The notes beneath the pieces are model-generated. The model saw only the letters and a list, made by a program, of their open reading frames with translations. It made no database searches and had not been told where the DNA came from. The translations under genes and the position numbers were made by a program. Of a stretch of DNA of 64,000 bases, positions 53,819-61,961 are shown piece after piece (positions within the stretch are counted from its first letter, which is position 1; every line of letters starts with the position of its first letter). The DNA comes from Delftia tsuruhatensis (GTDB lineage Bacteria; Pseudomonadota; Gammaproteobacteria; Burkholderiales; Burkholderiaceae_C), in NCBI RefSeq assembly GCF_903815225.1, contig NZ_LR813084.1, positions 186,001-250,000 on the forward strand. The letters are read 5' to 3'.

Positions 53819-54730
53819 ATGCCTGCCATGCCATCCGAACACATCACCCCCACCCATGCGCTGACTCCTGCGGAGGTGGCGCATCTGCAGTCCTGGCAGG
53901 GCCGCAGCGAGACCCTGAAGGACACCTTCACGGCCGCGCCCGTGGCGGCACTGTCGGCCACGCTGGACAGGCAAGACCCCGAGCCCGGCGAAGGCACGGC
54001 GCTGCCACCGCTGTGGCACTGGCTGTACTTCCTGCCCCATGCGCGCCAAAGCGAGATCGGCCCGGACGGCCATCCGCGCCGGGGCGGCTTCCTGCCGCCC
54101 GTGCCACTGCCGCGCCGCATGTGGGCCGGTGGCCGCCTGCGCTGGCAGGCCGGCAACCCATTGCAGGTGGGCCAGAAGGTCGAGCGCCGCTCCACCATCC
54201 GCTCGGTCAGCCACAAGAGCGGCCGCTCGGGCGAGTTGCTGTTCGTGCTGGTCGAGCATGCGTTCAGCAACGCCCAGGGCCTGGCGCTGACCGAGGAGCA
54301 CGACATCGTCTACCGCGCAGCGGCCCAGCCGGGCGATCCGGCGCCCGTTCCCCAGAAGCCGCCGCTGGACGGCCAGCAGGCCTGGTCCCGGACCATCGTT
54401 CCCGACGACGTGCTGCTGTTCCGCTACTCGGCCCTGACCTTCAACGGCCACCGCATCCACTACGACCGCCGCTATGTGACGGGGGTCGAGGGCTATCCGG
54501 GCCTGATCGTGCACGGCCCGCTGATCGCCACCCTGCTGCTGGACCTGCTGCGCCGCGAGCTGCCCCAGGCGCAGGTGCTGTCCTTCGACTTCAAGGCCGT
54601 GCGCCCCACCTTCGACCTGCATGCCTTCAGCGTGCACGGCAGGCCTTGCGCAGATGGCAAGACCATTGAACTCTGGGCACAGGACCACGAAGGCTGGCTG
54701 ACCATGACTGGAAAAGCCACCCTGGCCTGA
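53819..54730 (+). CDS. ich: itaconyl-CoA hydratase-like FAS1-type dehydratase
   Basis: This 303-residue double-hotdog hydratase of the HTD2/mesaconyl-C4-CoA hydratase group probably hydrates itaconyl-CoA to (S)-citramalyl-CoA. The C-terminal hotdog shows FRYSALTFNGHRIHYDRRY with the catalytic acid/His region, then EGYPGLIVHGPLIATLL. The N-terminal region has WHWLYFLPHARQSEIG and GGFLPPVPLPRRMWAGGR, both typical. It is the first gene of the operon, divergent from the AraC gene. Start 53819, with 53828 as alternative. The assignment rests on family plus the company of a CoA-transferase and a CitE-like lyase, as in Pseudomonas. Confidence 0.8.
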   Translation: MPAMPSEHITPTHALTPAEVAHLQSWQGRSETLKDTFTAAPVAALSATLDRQDPEPGEGTALPPLWHWLYFLPHARQSEIGPDGHPRRGGFLPPVPLPRRMWAGGRLRWQAGNPLQVGQKVERRSTIRSVSHKSGRSGELLFVLVEHAFSNAQGLALTEEHDIVYRAAAQPGDPAPVPQKPPLDGQQAWSRTIVPDDVLLFRYSALTFNGHRIHYDRRYVTGVEGYPGLIVHGPLIATLLLDLLRRELPQAQVLSFDFKAVRPTFDLHAFSVHGRPCADGKTIELWAQDHEGWLTMTGKATLA

Positions 54731-54760
54731 GAGCCCTGAACACCCCGCCTTGAGACCACC

Positions 54761-56011
54761 ATGATCGAAAACACGCTCTCCAACAACTTCCCCGAGATCC
54801 GCGACGCCATCCGCGCGCTGTGCGCCGAGTTTCCCGACGAATACTTCCGCAAGATCGACGAGCAGCGCGCCTATCCCGAGGCCTTCGTCAACGCGCTGAC
54901 CCAGGCCGGCTGGCTGGCCGCGCTGATCCCGCAGGAGTACGGCGGCTCGGGCCTGGGCCTGACCGAGGCCAGCGTGATCATGGAAGAGATCAACCGCTGC
55001 GGCGGCAACTCGGGCGCCTGCCACGGCCAGATGTACAACATGGGCACGCTGCTGCGCCACGGCTCGCAGGCGCAAAAGGAGAAGTACCTGCCGCGCATCG
55101 CCTCGGGCGAATGGCGTCTGCAGTCCATGGGCGTGACCGAGCCCACCACGGGCACGGATACCACCAAGATCAAGACCAGCGCCGTGAAGAAGGACGGCCG
55201 CTACGTGGTCAACGGCCAGAAGGTCTGGATCAGCCGCGTGCAGCACAGCGACTGGATGATCCTGCTGGCGCGCACCACGCCGCTGGCCGACGTGAAGAAG
55301 AAGAGCGAAGGCATGTCCATCTTCATGGTGGACCTGGCCGAAGCGCAAGGATTGCCCCCACGCTCCCCTGCTGCGCAAGGGTCGCTGCCCCCCGAGGGGG
55401 CCGCTTTGGGCCTTGGGGCGGCCCGGCAGCCCAAGAGCGGCCTGACCGTGCGCCCCATCCCCAACATGGTCAACCACGAGACCAACGAGCTGTTCTTCGA
55501 GGATCTCGAAATCCCCGAGGAGAACCTGATCGGCGAGGAAGGCAAGGGCTTCAAGTACATCCTCGATGGCCTCAATGCCGAGCGCACGCTGATCGCGGCC
55601 GAGTGCATAGGCGACGGCTACTGGTTCCTGGACCGCGTGACCAACTATGTGCGCGACCGCAACGTCTTCGGCCGCCCCATCGGCCAGAACCAGGGCGTGC
55701 AGTTTCCCATCGCCGACGCCTTCATCGAGGTCGAGGCCGCCAACCTCATGCGCTGGAAGGCCTGCGAGCTGTTCGATGCCCACCAGGCCATGGGCGCCCA
55801 GGCCAACATGGCCAAGTACCTGGCGGCCAAGGCCAGCTGGGAGGCGGCCAATGCCTGCATCCAGTTCCACGGCGGCTTCGGCTTCGCCTGCGAATACGAC
55901 GTGGAGCGCAAGTTCCGCGAGACGCGGCTGTACCAGGTGGCGCCGATCTCGACCAATCTCATTTACTCCTACGTGGCCGAGCACATCCTCGGTCTCCCCC
56001 GCTCGTTCTGA
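54761..56011 (+). CDS. acyl-CoA dehydrogenase with an in-frame repeat-derived insertion
   Basis: This 416-residue acyl-CoA dehydrogenase has the FAD-site motif SMGVTEPTTGTDTTK (about residues 122-136). The C-terminus reads RLYQVAPISTNLIYSYVAEH, so the usual YEG Glu is Gln; the base may instead be the Glu of LNAERTLIAAE, placed as in isovaleryl-CoA dehydrogenase. Residues about 197-225 (GLPPRSPAAQ... to ...AARQP), lying between MVDLAEAQ and SGLTVRPI, are foreign to the family. They are encoded by a GC-rich hairpin repeat and leave the frame open. The insertion falls where relatives have a short surface loop, so activity may survive. An orthologous position is occupied in the Pseudomonas itaconate locus. 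Confidence 0.88.
   Translation: MIENTLSNNFPEIRDAIRALCAEFPDEYFRKIDEQRAYPEAFVNALTQAGWLAALIPQEYGGSGLGLTEASVIMEEINRCGGNSGACHGQMYNMGTLLRHGSQAQKEKYLPRIASGEWRLQSMGVTEPTTGTDTTKIKTSAVKKDGRYVVNGQKVWISRVQHSDWMILLARTTPLADVKKKSEGMSIFMVDLAEAQGLPPRSPAAQGSLPPEGAALGLGAARQPKSGLTVRPIPNMVNHETNELFFEDLEIPEENLIGEEGKGFKYILDGLNAERTLIAAECIGDGYWFLDRVTNYVRDRNVFGRPIGQNQGVQFPIADAFIEVEAANLMRWKACELFDAHQAMGAQANMAKYLAAKASWEAANACIQFHGGFGFACEYDVERKFRETRLYQVAPISTNLIYSYVAEHILGLPRSF
55352..55430. repeat. GC-rich hairpin repeat inside the acyl-CoA dehydrogenase gene
   Basis: Sequence from TTGCCCCCACGCTCC to GGCGGCCCGGCAGCCC, with the central stem CCCCC-C-GA-GGGGG (55388-55400), has the look of the intergenic repeats frequent in Comamonadaceae genomes (from memory). 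It is translated in frame as part of the dehydrogenase. It differs from the repeat family of copies A and B. Confidence 0.72.
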
Positions 56012-56022
56012 AGGCACTGCGC

Positions 56023-57219
56023 ATGACACAGCAACGCCTGAGGCCCCTGGACGGCACCACCGTCGTCTCGCTCGAACATGCGGTGGCCGCGCCCTTTTGC
56101 ACGCGCCAGCTGGCCGACCTGGGCGCGCGCGTGATCAAGGTGGAGCGGCCCGGCAGCGGCGACTTCGCGCGCGGCTATGACCAGCGCGTCAACGGTCAGT
56201 CCTCGCACTTCACCTGGATCAACCGCAGCAAGGAAAGCCTGGCGCTGGACCTCAAGCAGGACGAGGCCATGCAGGCGCTGATGCAACTGCTGGAGGGCGC
56301 CGACGTGCTGGTGCAGAACCTTGCGCCCGGTGCGGCCGCGCGCATGGGCCTGTCCTATGCGGCGCTGCGCGAGCGCTTTCCACGCCTCATCGTCTGCGAC
56401 ATCAGCGGCTACGGCGCCGACGGTCCCTACCGCGACAAGAAGGCCTACGACCTGCTGATCCAGAGCGAGGCGGGCTTTCTCTCGGTCACGGGCACGGAGC
56501 AGGCGCCGTCCAAGGCCGGCATCTCGGTGGCCGACATCGCGGCCGGCATGTACGCCTATACCAACATCCTGTCGGCCCTGCTGCTGCGCGCGCGCACAGG
56601 CGAGGGCAGCCACATCGACGTGTCCATGCTGGAGGCGCTGGGCGAGTGGATGGGCTACCCCATGTACTACGCCTTCGACGGCGCGCCGCCGCCGCCGCGC
56701 ACGGGTGCCTCGCACGCCAGCATCTACCCCTACGGGCCGTTCGAAGCCGGCGACGGCGGCACGGTCATGCTGGGCCTGCAGAACGAGCGCGAGTGGAAGG
56801 CCTTCTGCGACCACGTGCTGCAGCAGCCCGCGCTGGCCACCGACCCGCGCTTCGACAGCAACGCGCGGCGCAACGCCCACCGCGACGAGCTGGCGGCCCT
56901 GATCCTGGCCGTGTTCGCGGCGCTGGACGCGGCCCAGGTGGTCGAGCGGCTGGAGCAGGCCGGCATCGCCAACGCCCGCGTCAACGACATGGCGGGCCTG
57001 TGGGCCCATCCGCAGCTGGCGGCGCGCCAGCGCTGGCGCAGCGTGGCCACGCCGGCCGGGCCGGTCCGGGCGCTGCTGCCGCCGGGGGCCAACAGTGCCT
57101 TCGACTACCGCATGGATGCCGTCCCGGCCGTCGGCGAGCACAGCGCGGCCATCCTGGCCGGCCTGGGCTGGCCGGCCGAGCGCATCAGCGCCCTCTACGC
57201 AGACGAACCGGCCTTGTGA
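56023..57219 (+). CDS. ict: class III CoA-transferase, likely itaconate CoA-transferase
   Basis: This 398-residue CaiB/BaiF enzyme probably activates itaconate (or a related C5 diacid) with succinyl-CoA. It has TVVSLEHAVAAPFCTRQLAD near the N-terminus, the expected catalytic Asp at D171 in ISVADIAAGMYAY, and RTGEGSHIDVSMLEAL. It starts 11 bases after the dehydrogenase stop. To my knowledge the Pseudomonas enzyme is of this class III type whereas Yersinia uses a class I enzyme, so the locus follows the Pseudomonas pattern. The substrate is inferred from the neighbours; mesaconate or methylsuccinate are alternatives. Confidence 0.8.
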   Translation: MTQQRLRPLDGTTVVSLEHAVAAPFCTRQLADLGARVIKVERPGSGDFARGYDQRVNGQSSHFTWINRSKESLALDLKQDEAMQALMQLLEGADVLVQNLAPGAAARMGLSYAALRERFPRLIVCDISGYGADGPYRDKKAYDLLIQSEAGFLSVTGTEQAPSKAGISVADIAAGMYAYTNILSALLLRARTGEGSHIDVSMLEALGEWMGYPMYYAFDGAPPPPRTGASHASIYPYGPFEAGDGGTVMLGLQNEREWKAFCDHVLQQPALATDPRFDSNARRNAHRDELAALILAVFAALDAAQVVERLEQAGIANARVNDMAGLWAHPQLAARQRWRSVATPAGPVRALLPPGANSAFDYRMDAVPAVGEHSAAILAGLGWPAERISALYADEPAL

Positions 57220-57253
57220 AACCTGTGCGCACCGTATGCGCGGGAGTGACCCC

Positions 57254-58618
57254 ATGAAGAACGAGACCCAAGTGAGCATCCATCCGCTGGCCCGGTTCGC
57301 CGCCACGCTGCGCTGGGACGATGTCCCGCAGGATGTGCAGCGCCGCGCCGAAGACCTGTGGGTGGACTGGTTCGGCTCCGTGCTCGCGGGCCAGGGTGCG
57401 CGCCCTGTGCAGAGCATCACGCGCTTTGCGCTGTCCCAGGGGCCGGCGCAGGGGCCTTGCGAGATCCTGGGCAGTGCCGACACCAGCTCGCCCATGATGG
57501 CGGCCCTGGCCAATGCCGCGGCCTCGCATGTGGCCGAGCAGGACGATGTGCACAACGGCTCGGTCTTCCACCCCGCAGCCGTGGTCTTCCCGCCCGCGCT
57601 GGCCGTGGCGCAGAGCATCGGCGCCAGCGGCGCCGAACTCATGGCCGCCTGCGTGGCAGGCTACGAGGTCGGCATCCGCGTGGGCGAGTTCCTGGGCCGC
57701 AGCCACTACCGCATCTTCCACACCACGGCCACGGCCGGCACCCTGGCCGCCGCGGCCGCCGTGGGCCGGCTGCTGGGCCTTACGCCCGCGCAGATGCAGC
57801 ATGCCTTCGGCTCGGCCGGCACGCAATCGGCAGGGCTGTGGGAGTTCCTGCGCACGGGCGCCGACAGCAAGCAGCTGCACACGGCGCATGCGGCCGCTGC
57901 GGGCCTGATGTCGGCCTACCTGGCCCGGGACGGATTCACCGGTGCGCAGGACATCTTCACCGGGCCGCAGGGCCTGGCGGCAGGCATGTCCACGGACGCC
58001 GATCCCACGCGCCTCACGGATGGCATCGGCACACGCTGGGCCACGGCCGAGACCTCGTTCAAATGGCATGCCTCCTGCCGCCACACGCACCCGGCTGCCG
58101 ATGCGCTGCTGCAGGTCATGCAGCAGCACGGCCTGGCCCCTGCCGACCTGGCCCGGGTCACCTGCCATGTGCACCAGGGCGCCATCGACGTGCTGGGCCC
58201 CGTGGTCGATCCGACCACCGTGCACCAGAGCAAGTTCTCCATGGGCACGGTGCTGGCGCTGGCGGCGCGCCACGGCCATGCGGGCCTCGATGCGTTCGAC
58301 AGCGAGTACCTGGCCGCCACCACGGTGGCCCTGCGCGAGAAGGTCTCCATGGTGCTGGACCCCGAAGTCGACGCCGCCTATCCGCGCCGCTGGATCGGCA
58401 AGGTCACCGTGCAGACCACCGATGGCCGCACGCTGCACGGTCGCGTCGAGGAGCCCAAGGGCGACCCCGGCAACACGCTGTCGCGCGAGGAGATCACGGC
58501 CAAGGCGCTGCGCCTGATCGCCTATGGCGGCGCCCTGCAGGAGGCCAGCGCGCAGGCTGCCGTGGGGCGGCTGTGGCAGGTCGCGCAGTGGCCGCGCGTG
58601 CAGCGCCTGCTGGACTGA
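57254..58618 (+). CDS. MmgE/PrpD-family protein
   Basis: This 454-residue protein belongs to the MmgE/PrpD family, which includes 2-methylcitrate dehydratase and cis-aconitate decarboxylase, the enzyme that makes itaconate. Family-conserved elements are AEQDDVHNGSVFHPAAVVF, ADSKQLHTAHAAAAGLMSA (with the active-site Lys region) and SFKWHASCRHTHPAADAL. Which reaction it performs is not decided by these motifs. A member of the same family occupies this place in the Pseudomonas itaconate locus. GGGAG precedes ATG 57254. The Bug gene follows after a GC-rich hairpin. Confidence 0.87.
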   Translation: MKNETQVSIHPLARFAATLRWDDVPQDVQRRAEDLWVDWFGSVLAGQGARPVQSITRFALSQGPAQGPCEILGSADTSSPMMAALANAAASHVAEQDDVHNGSVFHPAAVVFPPALAVAQSIGASGAELMAACVAGYEVGIRVGEFLGRSHYRIFHTTATAGTLAAAAAVGRLLGLTPAQMQHAFGSAGTQSAGLWEFLRTGADSKQLHTAHAAAAGLMSAYLARDGFTGAQDIFTGPQGLAAGMSTDADPTRLTDGIGTRWATAETSFKWHASCRHTHPAADALLQVMQQHGLAPADLARVTCHVHQGAIDVLGPVVDPTTVHQSKFSMGTVLALAARHGHAGLDAFDSEYLAATTVALREKVSMVLDPEVDAAYPRRWIGKVTVQTTDGRTLHGRVEEPKGDPGNTLSREEITAKALRLIAYGGALQEASAQAAVGRLWQVAQWPRVQRLLD

Positions 58619-58625
58619 GTTTTCG

Positions 58626-58643
58626 CGCCGGCCCCGGCCGGCG
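58626..58643. other. perfect GC hairpin between MmgE/PrpD and Bug genes
   Basis: CGCCGGCC (58626-58633) and GGCCGGCG (58636-58643) form an 8-base perfect stem with a 2-base centre, 8 bases after a stop codon and without a T-run. It may shield the upstream mRNA from 3' decay or damp read-through. Confidence 0.45.
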
Positions 58644-58710
58644 AATCACAGGGAAAGGTGCCACCCCAAGAGCGCCTGCCGCTTCCACCACCGTGCACAG
58701 GAGACAAACC

Positions 58711-59709
58711 ATGCAAAGCACCCCCTCTTTCCGCCGCCGCCTCGTTGTCGCGGCGGCCGCCGCCTGCGCGCTGGCCGCCACCACCGGCGCCCAGGCCAAT
58801 GCCTGGCCCGAGAAACCCGTGGTACTGGTCGTTCCCTACAGCGCGGGCGGCCCCACCGACGTGGTGGCGCGCCTGCTGGCTATCCCCATGGGGCAGGTGC
58901 TGGGCCAGAGCGTTCTGGTCGAGAACACCGTGGGCGCCGGCGGCACCATCGCGCCCAACCGCGTGGCCAAGGCGCGGCCTGATGGCTACACCATCCTCAT
59001 CCACCACATGGGCATGGCCACGGCGCCCGCCCTGTACAAGAAGCTGCCCTATGACCCGCTCAAGGACTTCGAGTACATCGGCCAGGTGCTGGACGTGCCC
59101 ATGACCCTGCTGTCGCGCAAGGACTTCCCGGCCAGCAACTTCGCCGAGCTGCTGGACTACGTGAAGAAGAACCAGGAGAAGGTCTCGCTGGCCAATGCCG
59201 GCATCGGCGCCGTCTCCCAGCTGTGCGGCATGCTGTTCATGCACCAGGCGGGCGTCAAGCTCACCACCGTGCCCTACAAGGGCGCAGGCCCGGCCATGAA
59301 CGACCTCATGGGCGGCCAGGTGGACCTGCTGTGCGACCAGACCACGCAGACCGTGCCCGTGATCAAGGACGGCCAGCGCGCCAAGGTCTTCGGCGTGACC
59401 ACGCCCAGGCGCCTGTCCTCGCTGCCCGACATTCCCACGCTGGACGAGCAGGGCCTCAAGGGCTTCGACGTCAAGGTCTGGCACGGCATGTACGCGCCCA
59501 AGGGCACGCCCAAGGACGTGGTCATGGCCATCAACAAGGCGCTGAACGTGGCCATCAAGGACGAGAACGTCAAAAAGCGCATCGCCGAACTCAGCTCCGA
59601 CCTGGTCACGCCCGACAAGGCCACGCCCGAAGGCCTGCGCACCCACCTGCAGGCCGAGGTGGCGCGCTGGGACAAGGTCATCAAGGCGGCCGGCGTCTCG
59701 GCCGAATAA
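58711..59709 (+). CDS. Bug/TctC-family periplasmic binding protein of the itaconate-type operon
   Basis: This 332-residue receptor has a Sec signal peptide (FRRRLVVAAAAACALAATTG, cleaved near QANA). Motifs: VVPYSAGGPTDVVA, NTVGAGGTIAPNRVAK, SLANAGIGAVSQLCGMLF and VPYKGAGPAMNDLMGGQVD. CAGGAGA precedes ATG 58711. Its place inside the operon, between the MmgE/PrpD and lyase genes, predicts binding of itaconate or a related dicarboxylate. In Pseudomonas the neighbouring transporter is of the TRAP type. No TctA/TctB genes follow, so the membrane partner is missing here. Confidence 0.92.
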   Translation: MQSTPSFRRRLVVAAAAACALAATTGAQANAWPEKPVVLVVPYSAGGPTDVVARLLAIPMGQVLGQSVLVENTVGAGGTIAPNRVAKARPDGYTILIHHMGMATAPALYKKLPYDPLKDFEYIGQVLDVPMTLLSRKDFPASNFAELLDYVKKNQEKVSLANAGIGAVSQLCGMLFMHQAGVKLTTVPYKGAGPAMNDLMGGQVDLLCDQTTQTVPVIKDGQRAKVFGVTTPRRLSSLPDIPTLDEQGLKGFDVKVWHGMYAPKGTPKDVVMAINKALNVAIKDENVKKRIAELSSDLVTPDKATPEGLRTHLQAEVARWDKVIKAAGVSAE

Positions 59710-59731
59710 GCACTTCCACAAGGACATCCGC

Positions 59732-60601
59732 ATGCACGATCTGGCGCGACAGGCCACCTCCTTTCTCTTCGTCCCCGCCACGCGGCCCGAGCGCCTGGGC
59801 AAGGCCCTGGACAGCGGGGCCGACATGGTCGTCGCCGACTGGGAGGACGCCGTGGCCCCGGCCGACAAGGCGGGTGCGCGCCAGGCGCTGGCCCAGGCAG
59901 TGGGCGCGCTGGAAGGCGCGGCGCGTGCGCGCCTGCTGGTGCGCATCAACGCCGAGGGCACGCCCTGGCATGCGGATGACCTGCGCGTGCTGGCGCAGCT
60001 GGTGGAGCAGGGCGTGGCCGGCGCCATGGTCTCCAAGGCCGAAAGCGCCCGGACCCTGCATGCGGTGGCACAGGCAGCGGGGCCGCGGGCGGCCTTGCTG
60101 CCCCTCATCGAAAGCGTGGCCGGGCTGGACGCCGCCGACGTGTTGGCCGCCGCACCCCAGGTGGTGCGGCTGGCCTTCGGCCACCTGGACTTCCAGGTGG
60201 ATGCGGGCATGGCCTGTGGTCCGGACGAGGAGGAACTGCTGCCCATGCGCATGGCCCTGGTGCTGGCCACGCGCCGCGCTGGCCTCGGACCTGCCGTGGA
60301 TGGCGTGACCGTGGACACACGCGACCCCGAGCGACTGGCCCGGGATGCGGTGCGGGCCCGGCGCATGGGCTTTGGCGGCAAGCTGTGCATCCACCCGGCC
60401 CAGGTGCAGCCGCTGCATGCGGTCTTCGACCCCGATGCCGCTGCCGTGGAGCGGGCCCGGCAGGTGCGGCAGGCCCTGCGCGACGCGGGCGGCGGCGTCT
60501 GCGTGCTCGACGGCCGCATGGTCGATGCGCCCGTGCTCAAGCAGGCCGAACAGGTGCTGCTGCGCCATGCCTGGGCACAGCGGCGGGCAGCGGCACGGTG
60601 A
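59732..60601 (+). CDS. ccl: CitE-like lyase, likely citramalyl-CoA lyase
   Basis: This 289-residue HpcH/HpaI/CitE-type enzyme would split citramalyl-CoA to acetyl-CoA and pyruvate, the final step of itaconate breakdown. Features: SFLFVPATRPERLGKALDSG, the acidic metal-binding stretch ADWEDAV, LIESVAGL, FGHLDFQVDAG, and GFGGKLCIHPAQVQPLH near the C-terminus. It begins 22 bases after the Bug gene and is the last gene of the operon. An imperfect hairpin (60648-60667) follows in the intergenic region. Confidence 0.85.
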   Translation: MHDLARQATSFLFVPATRPERLGKALDSGADMVVADWEDAVAPADKAGARQALAQAVGALEGAARARLLVRINAEGTPWHADDLRVLAQLVEQGVAGAMVSKAESARTLHAVAQAAGPRAALLPLIESVAGLDAADVLAAAPQVVRLAFGHLDFQVDAGMACGPDEEELLPMRMALVLATRRAGLGPAVDGVTVDTRDPERLARDAVRARRMGFGGKLCIHPAQVQPLHAVFDPDAAAVERARQVRQALRDAGGGVCVLDGRMVDAPVLKQAEQVLLRHAWAQRRAAAR

Positions 60602-60794
60602 TGGATTGAAACGAGACTGCCAATCCGTTTTGCGCTAGGAGTTTTCTGATTCCTGGGTTCAGGAGTCCGATGATTTCCCTGATGATGATTCTCTTTGCCT
60701 CGAATACGCTTGGCTTGATCGATTGATTTCGAGACAGCGGTTTCTTGATCCGGTGTCTCCACCCTGCGGTGGCACCCTGGCAAAGGAGCGTGTG

Positions 60795-61808
60795 ATGGCA
60801 GCGAACCGTGGATTCAATGGCCGATGGAGCAGGCGCCAGGTGCTGGCCCTGGCGGCAGGCACCGTGGCCGCCGGGCCCGGCGCCGTGCTCGCGCAGGCTG
60901 GCCTGGCCGCGCGGCCCGTGCGCATCGTCGTGCCGTTCGCGGCGGGCGGGGCCACCGACGTGATCGCGCGCATCCTGGGCGAGCGCATGGCCCAGGGCCT
61001 GGGACAGGCCGTGGTGGTGGACAACAAGCCGGGCGCGGCGGGCCTGATCGGCGGCGAGCTGGTGTCCAAGGCCGCGCCCGACGGGCTGACCCTGCTGCTG
61101 GGCACCACCTCCACCATGCTCACCAACAAATACCTCTACAGGAAGACGCCCTACGACCCGCTGACCGAGCTCACGCCGCTGTCGCGCGTGTGCATGGCGC
61201 CCATCGTGCTGGTGGTGAACGCCGATGTGCCCGCCGGCAATCTCCAGGCGTTCATGGCGTGGATCAAGGCCAATGCGGGCAGGCTTTCCTACGGCTCCTA
61301 TGGCATAGGCTCGCATGCCCACCTGGTCTGCGCCGTGCTCAGCGAGATGGCGGGCGCCGGCATGGCGCATGTGGCCTACCGGGGCGAGGCGCTGATGCTG
61401 CAGGACATGCTGGGCGGGCGCATTCCCGTCGGCATGGGCAGCCTGCTCACCCTCAAGCCCCACATCGATGCCGGCAAGCTGCGCGCCCTGGCTGTCACGG
61501 GCGCGCGGCGCGTGCCTTTGCTGCCCGATGTGCCGACCTTCGCCGAGGCCGGCCAACGCCACGAGGCCATGGAGCTGTCGGGCTGGCTGGCCATCGCCGG
61601 ACCCAGGGGTCTGCCGGCCGACCTGTCGCGCCAGTGGGGTGGGATCGCCAACCGCGCCGTGGCCAGCCGGGAGGGCACGGCGCGCATCATCGCCGCCGGC
61701 TTCGTGCCCGTGGACGACGACACGCCCCAGCGCTTCGGCGAGGTCTGGGCGCAGGAAGGTCCGGTATGGGGCCGCCTGCTGCAGGCGGCGGGCGTGCAGC
61801 CCGGTTGA
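60795..61808 (+). CDS. Bug/TctC-family periplasmic binding protein
   Basis: This 337-residue receptor has a twin-arginine signal (WSRRQVLALAAGTVAAGPG). Family motifs: VVPFAAGGATDVIA, KPGAAGLIGGELV, LSYGSYGIGSHAHLVCAVL. The binding-loop region reads VAYRGEALMLQDMLGGRIP, where most members have PYKGxAP, so the ligand may differ. AAAGGAG precedes ATG 60795. The intergenic DNA before it (60602-60794) is more AT-rich and probably holds its own promoter, so it need not belong to the itaconate-type operon. Confidence 0.9.
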   Translation: MAANRGFNGRWSRRQVLALAAGTVAAGPGAVLAQAGLAARPVRIVVPFAAGGATDVIARILGERMAQGLGQAVVVDNKPGAAGLIGGELVSKAAPDGLTLLLGTTSTMLTNKYLYRKTPYDPLTELTPLSRVCMAPIVLVVNADVPAGNLQAFMAWIKANAGRLSYGSYGIGSHAHLVCAVLSEMAGAGMAHVAYRGEALMLQDMLGGRIPVGMGSLLTLKPHIDAGKLRALAVTGARRVPLLPDVPTFAEAGQRHEAMELSGWLAIAGPRGLPADLSRQWGGIANRAVASREGTARIIAAGFVPVDDDTPQRFGEVWAQEGPVWGRLLQAAGVQPG

Positions 61809-61961
61809 TGCCTGGCGCCGCTGGCATCGCCCTGATCCCGGGCCGCGCGAAGGCGCATCCGTGCGCTGTGCTGTAATCGCGGCACCTCGGGGCACCCTGA
61901 TGGTGCAAGCCCAGGAAGAGGCCGCCGAGGGTTTCTCCAACATCCAAGAGAGGGCATCACA

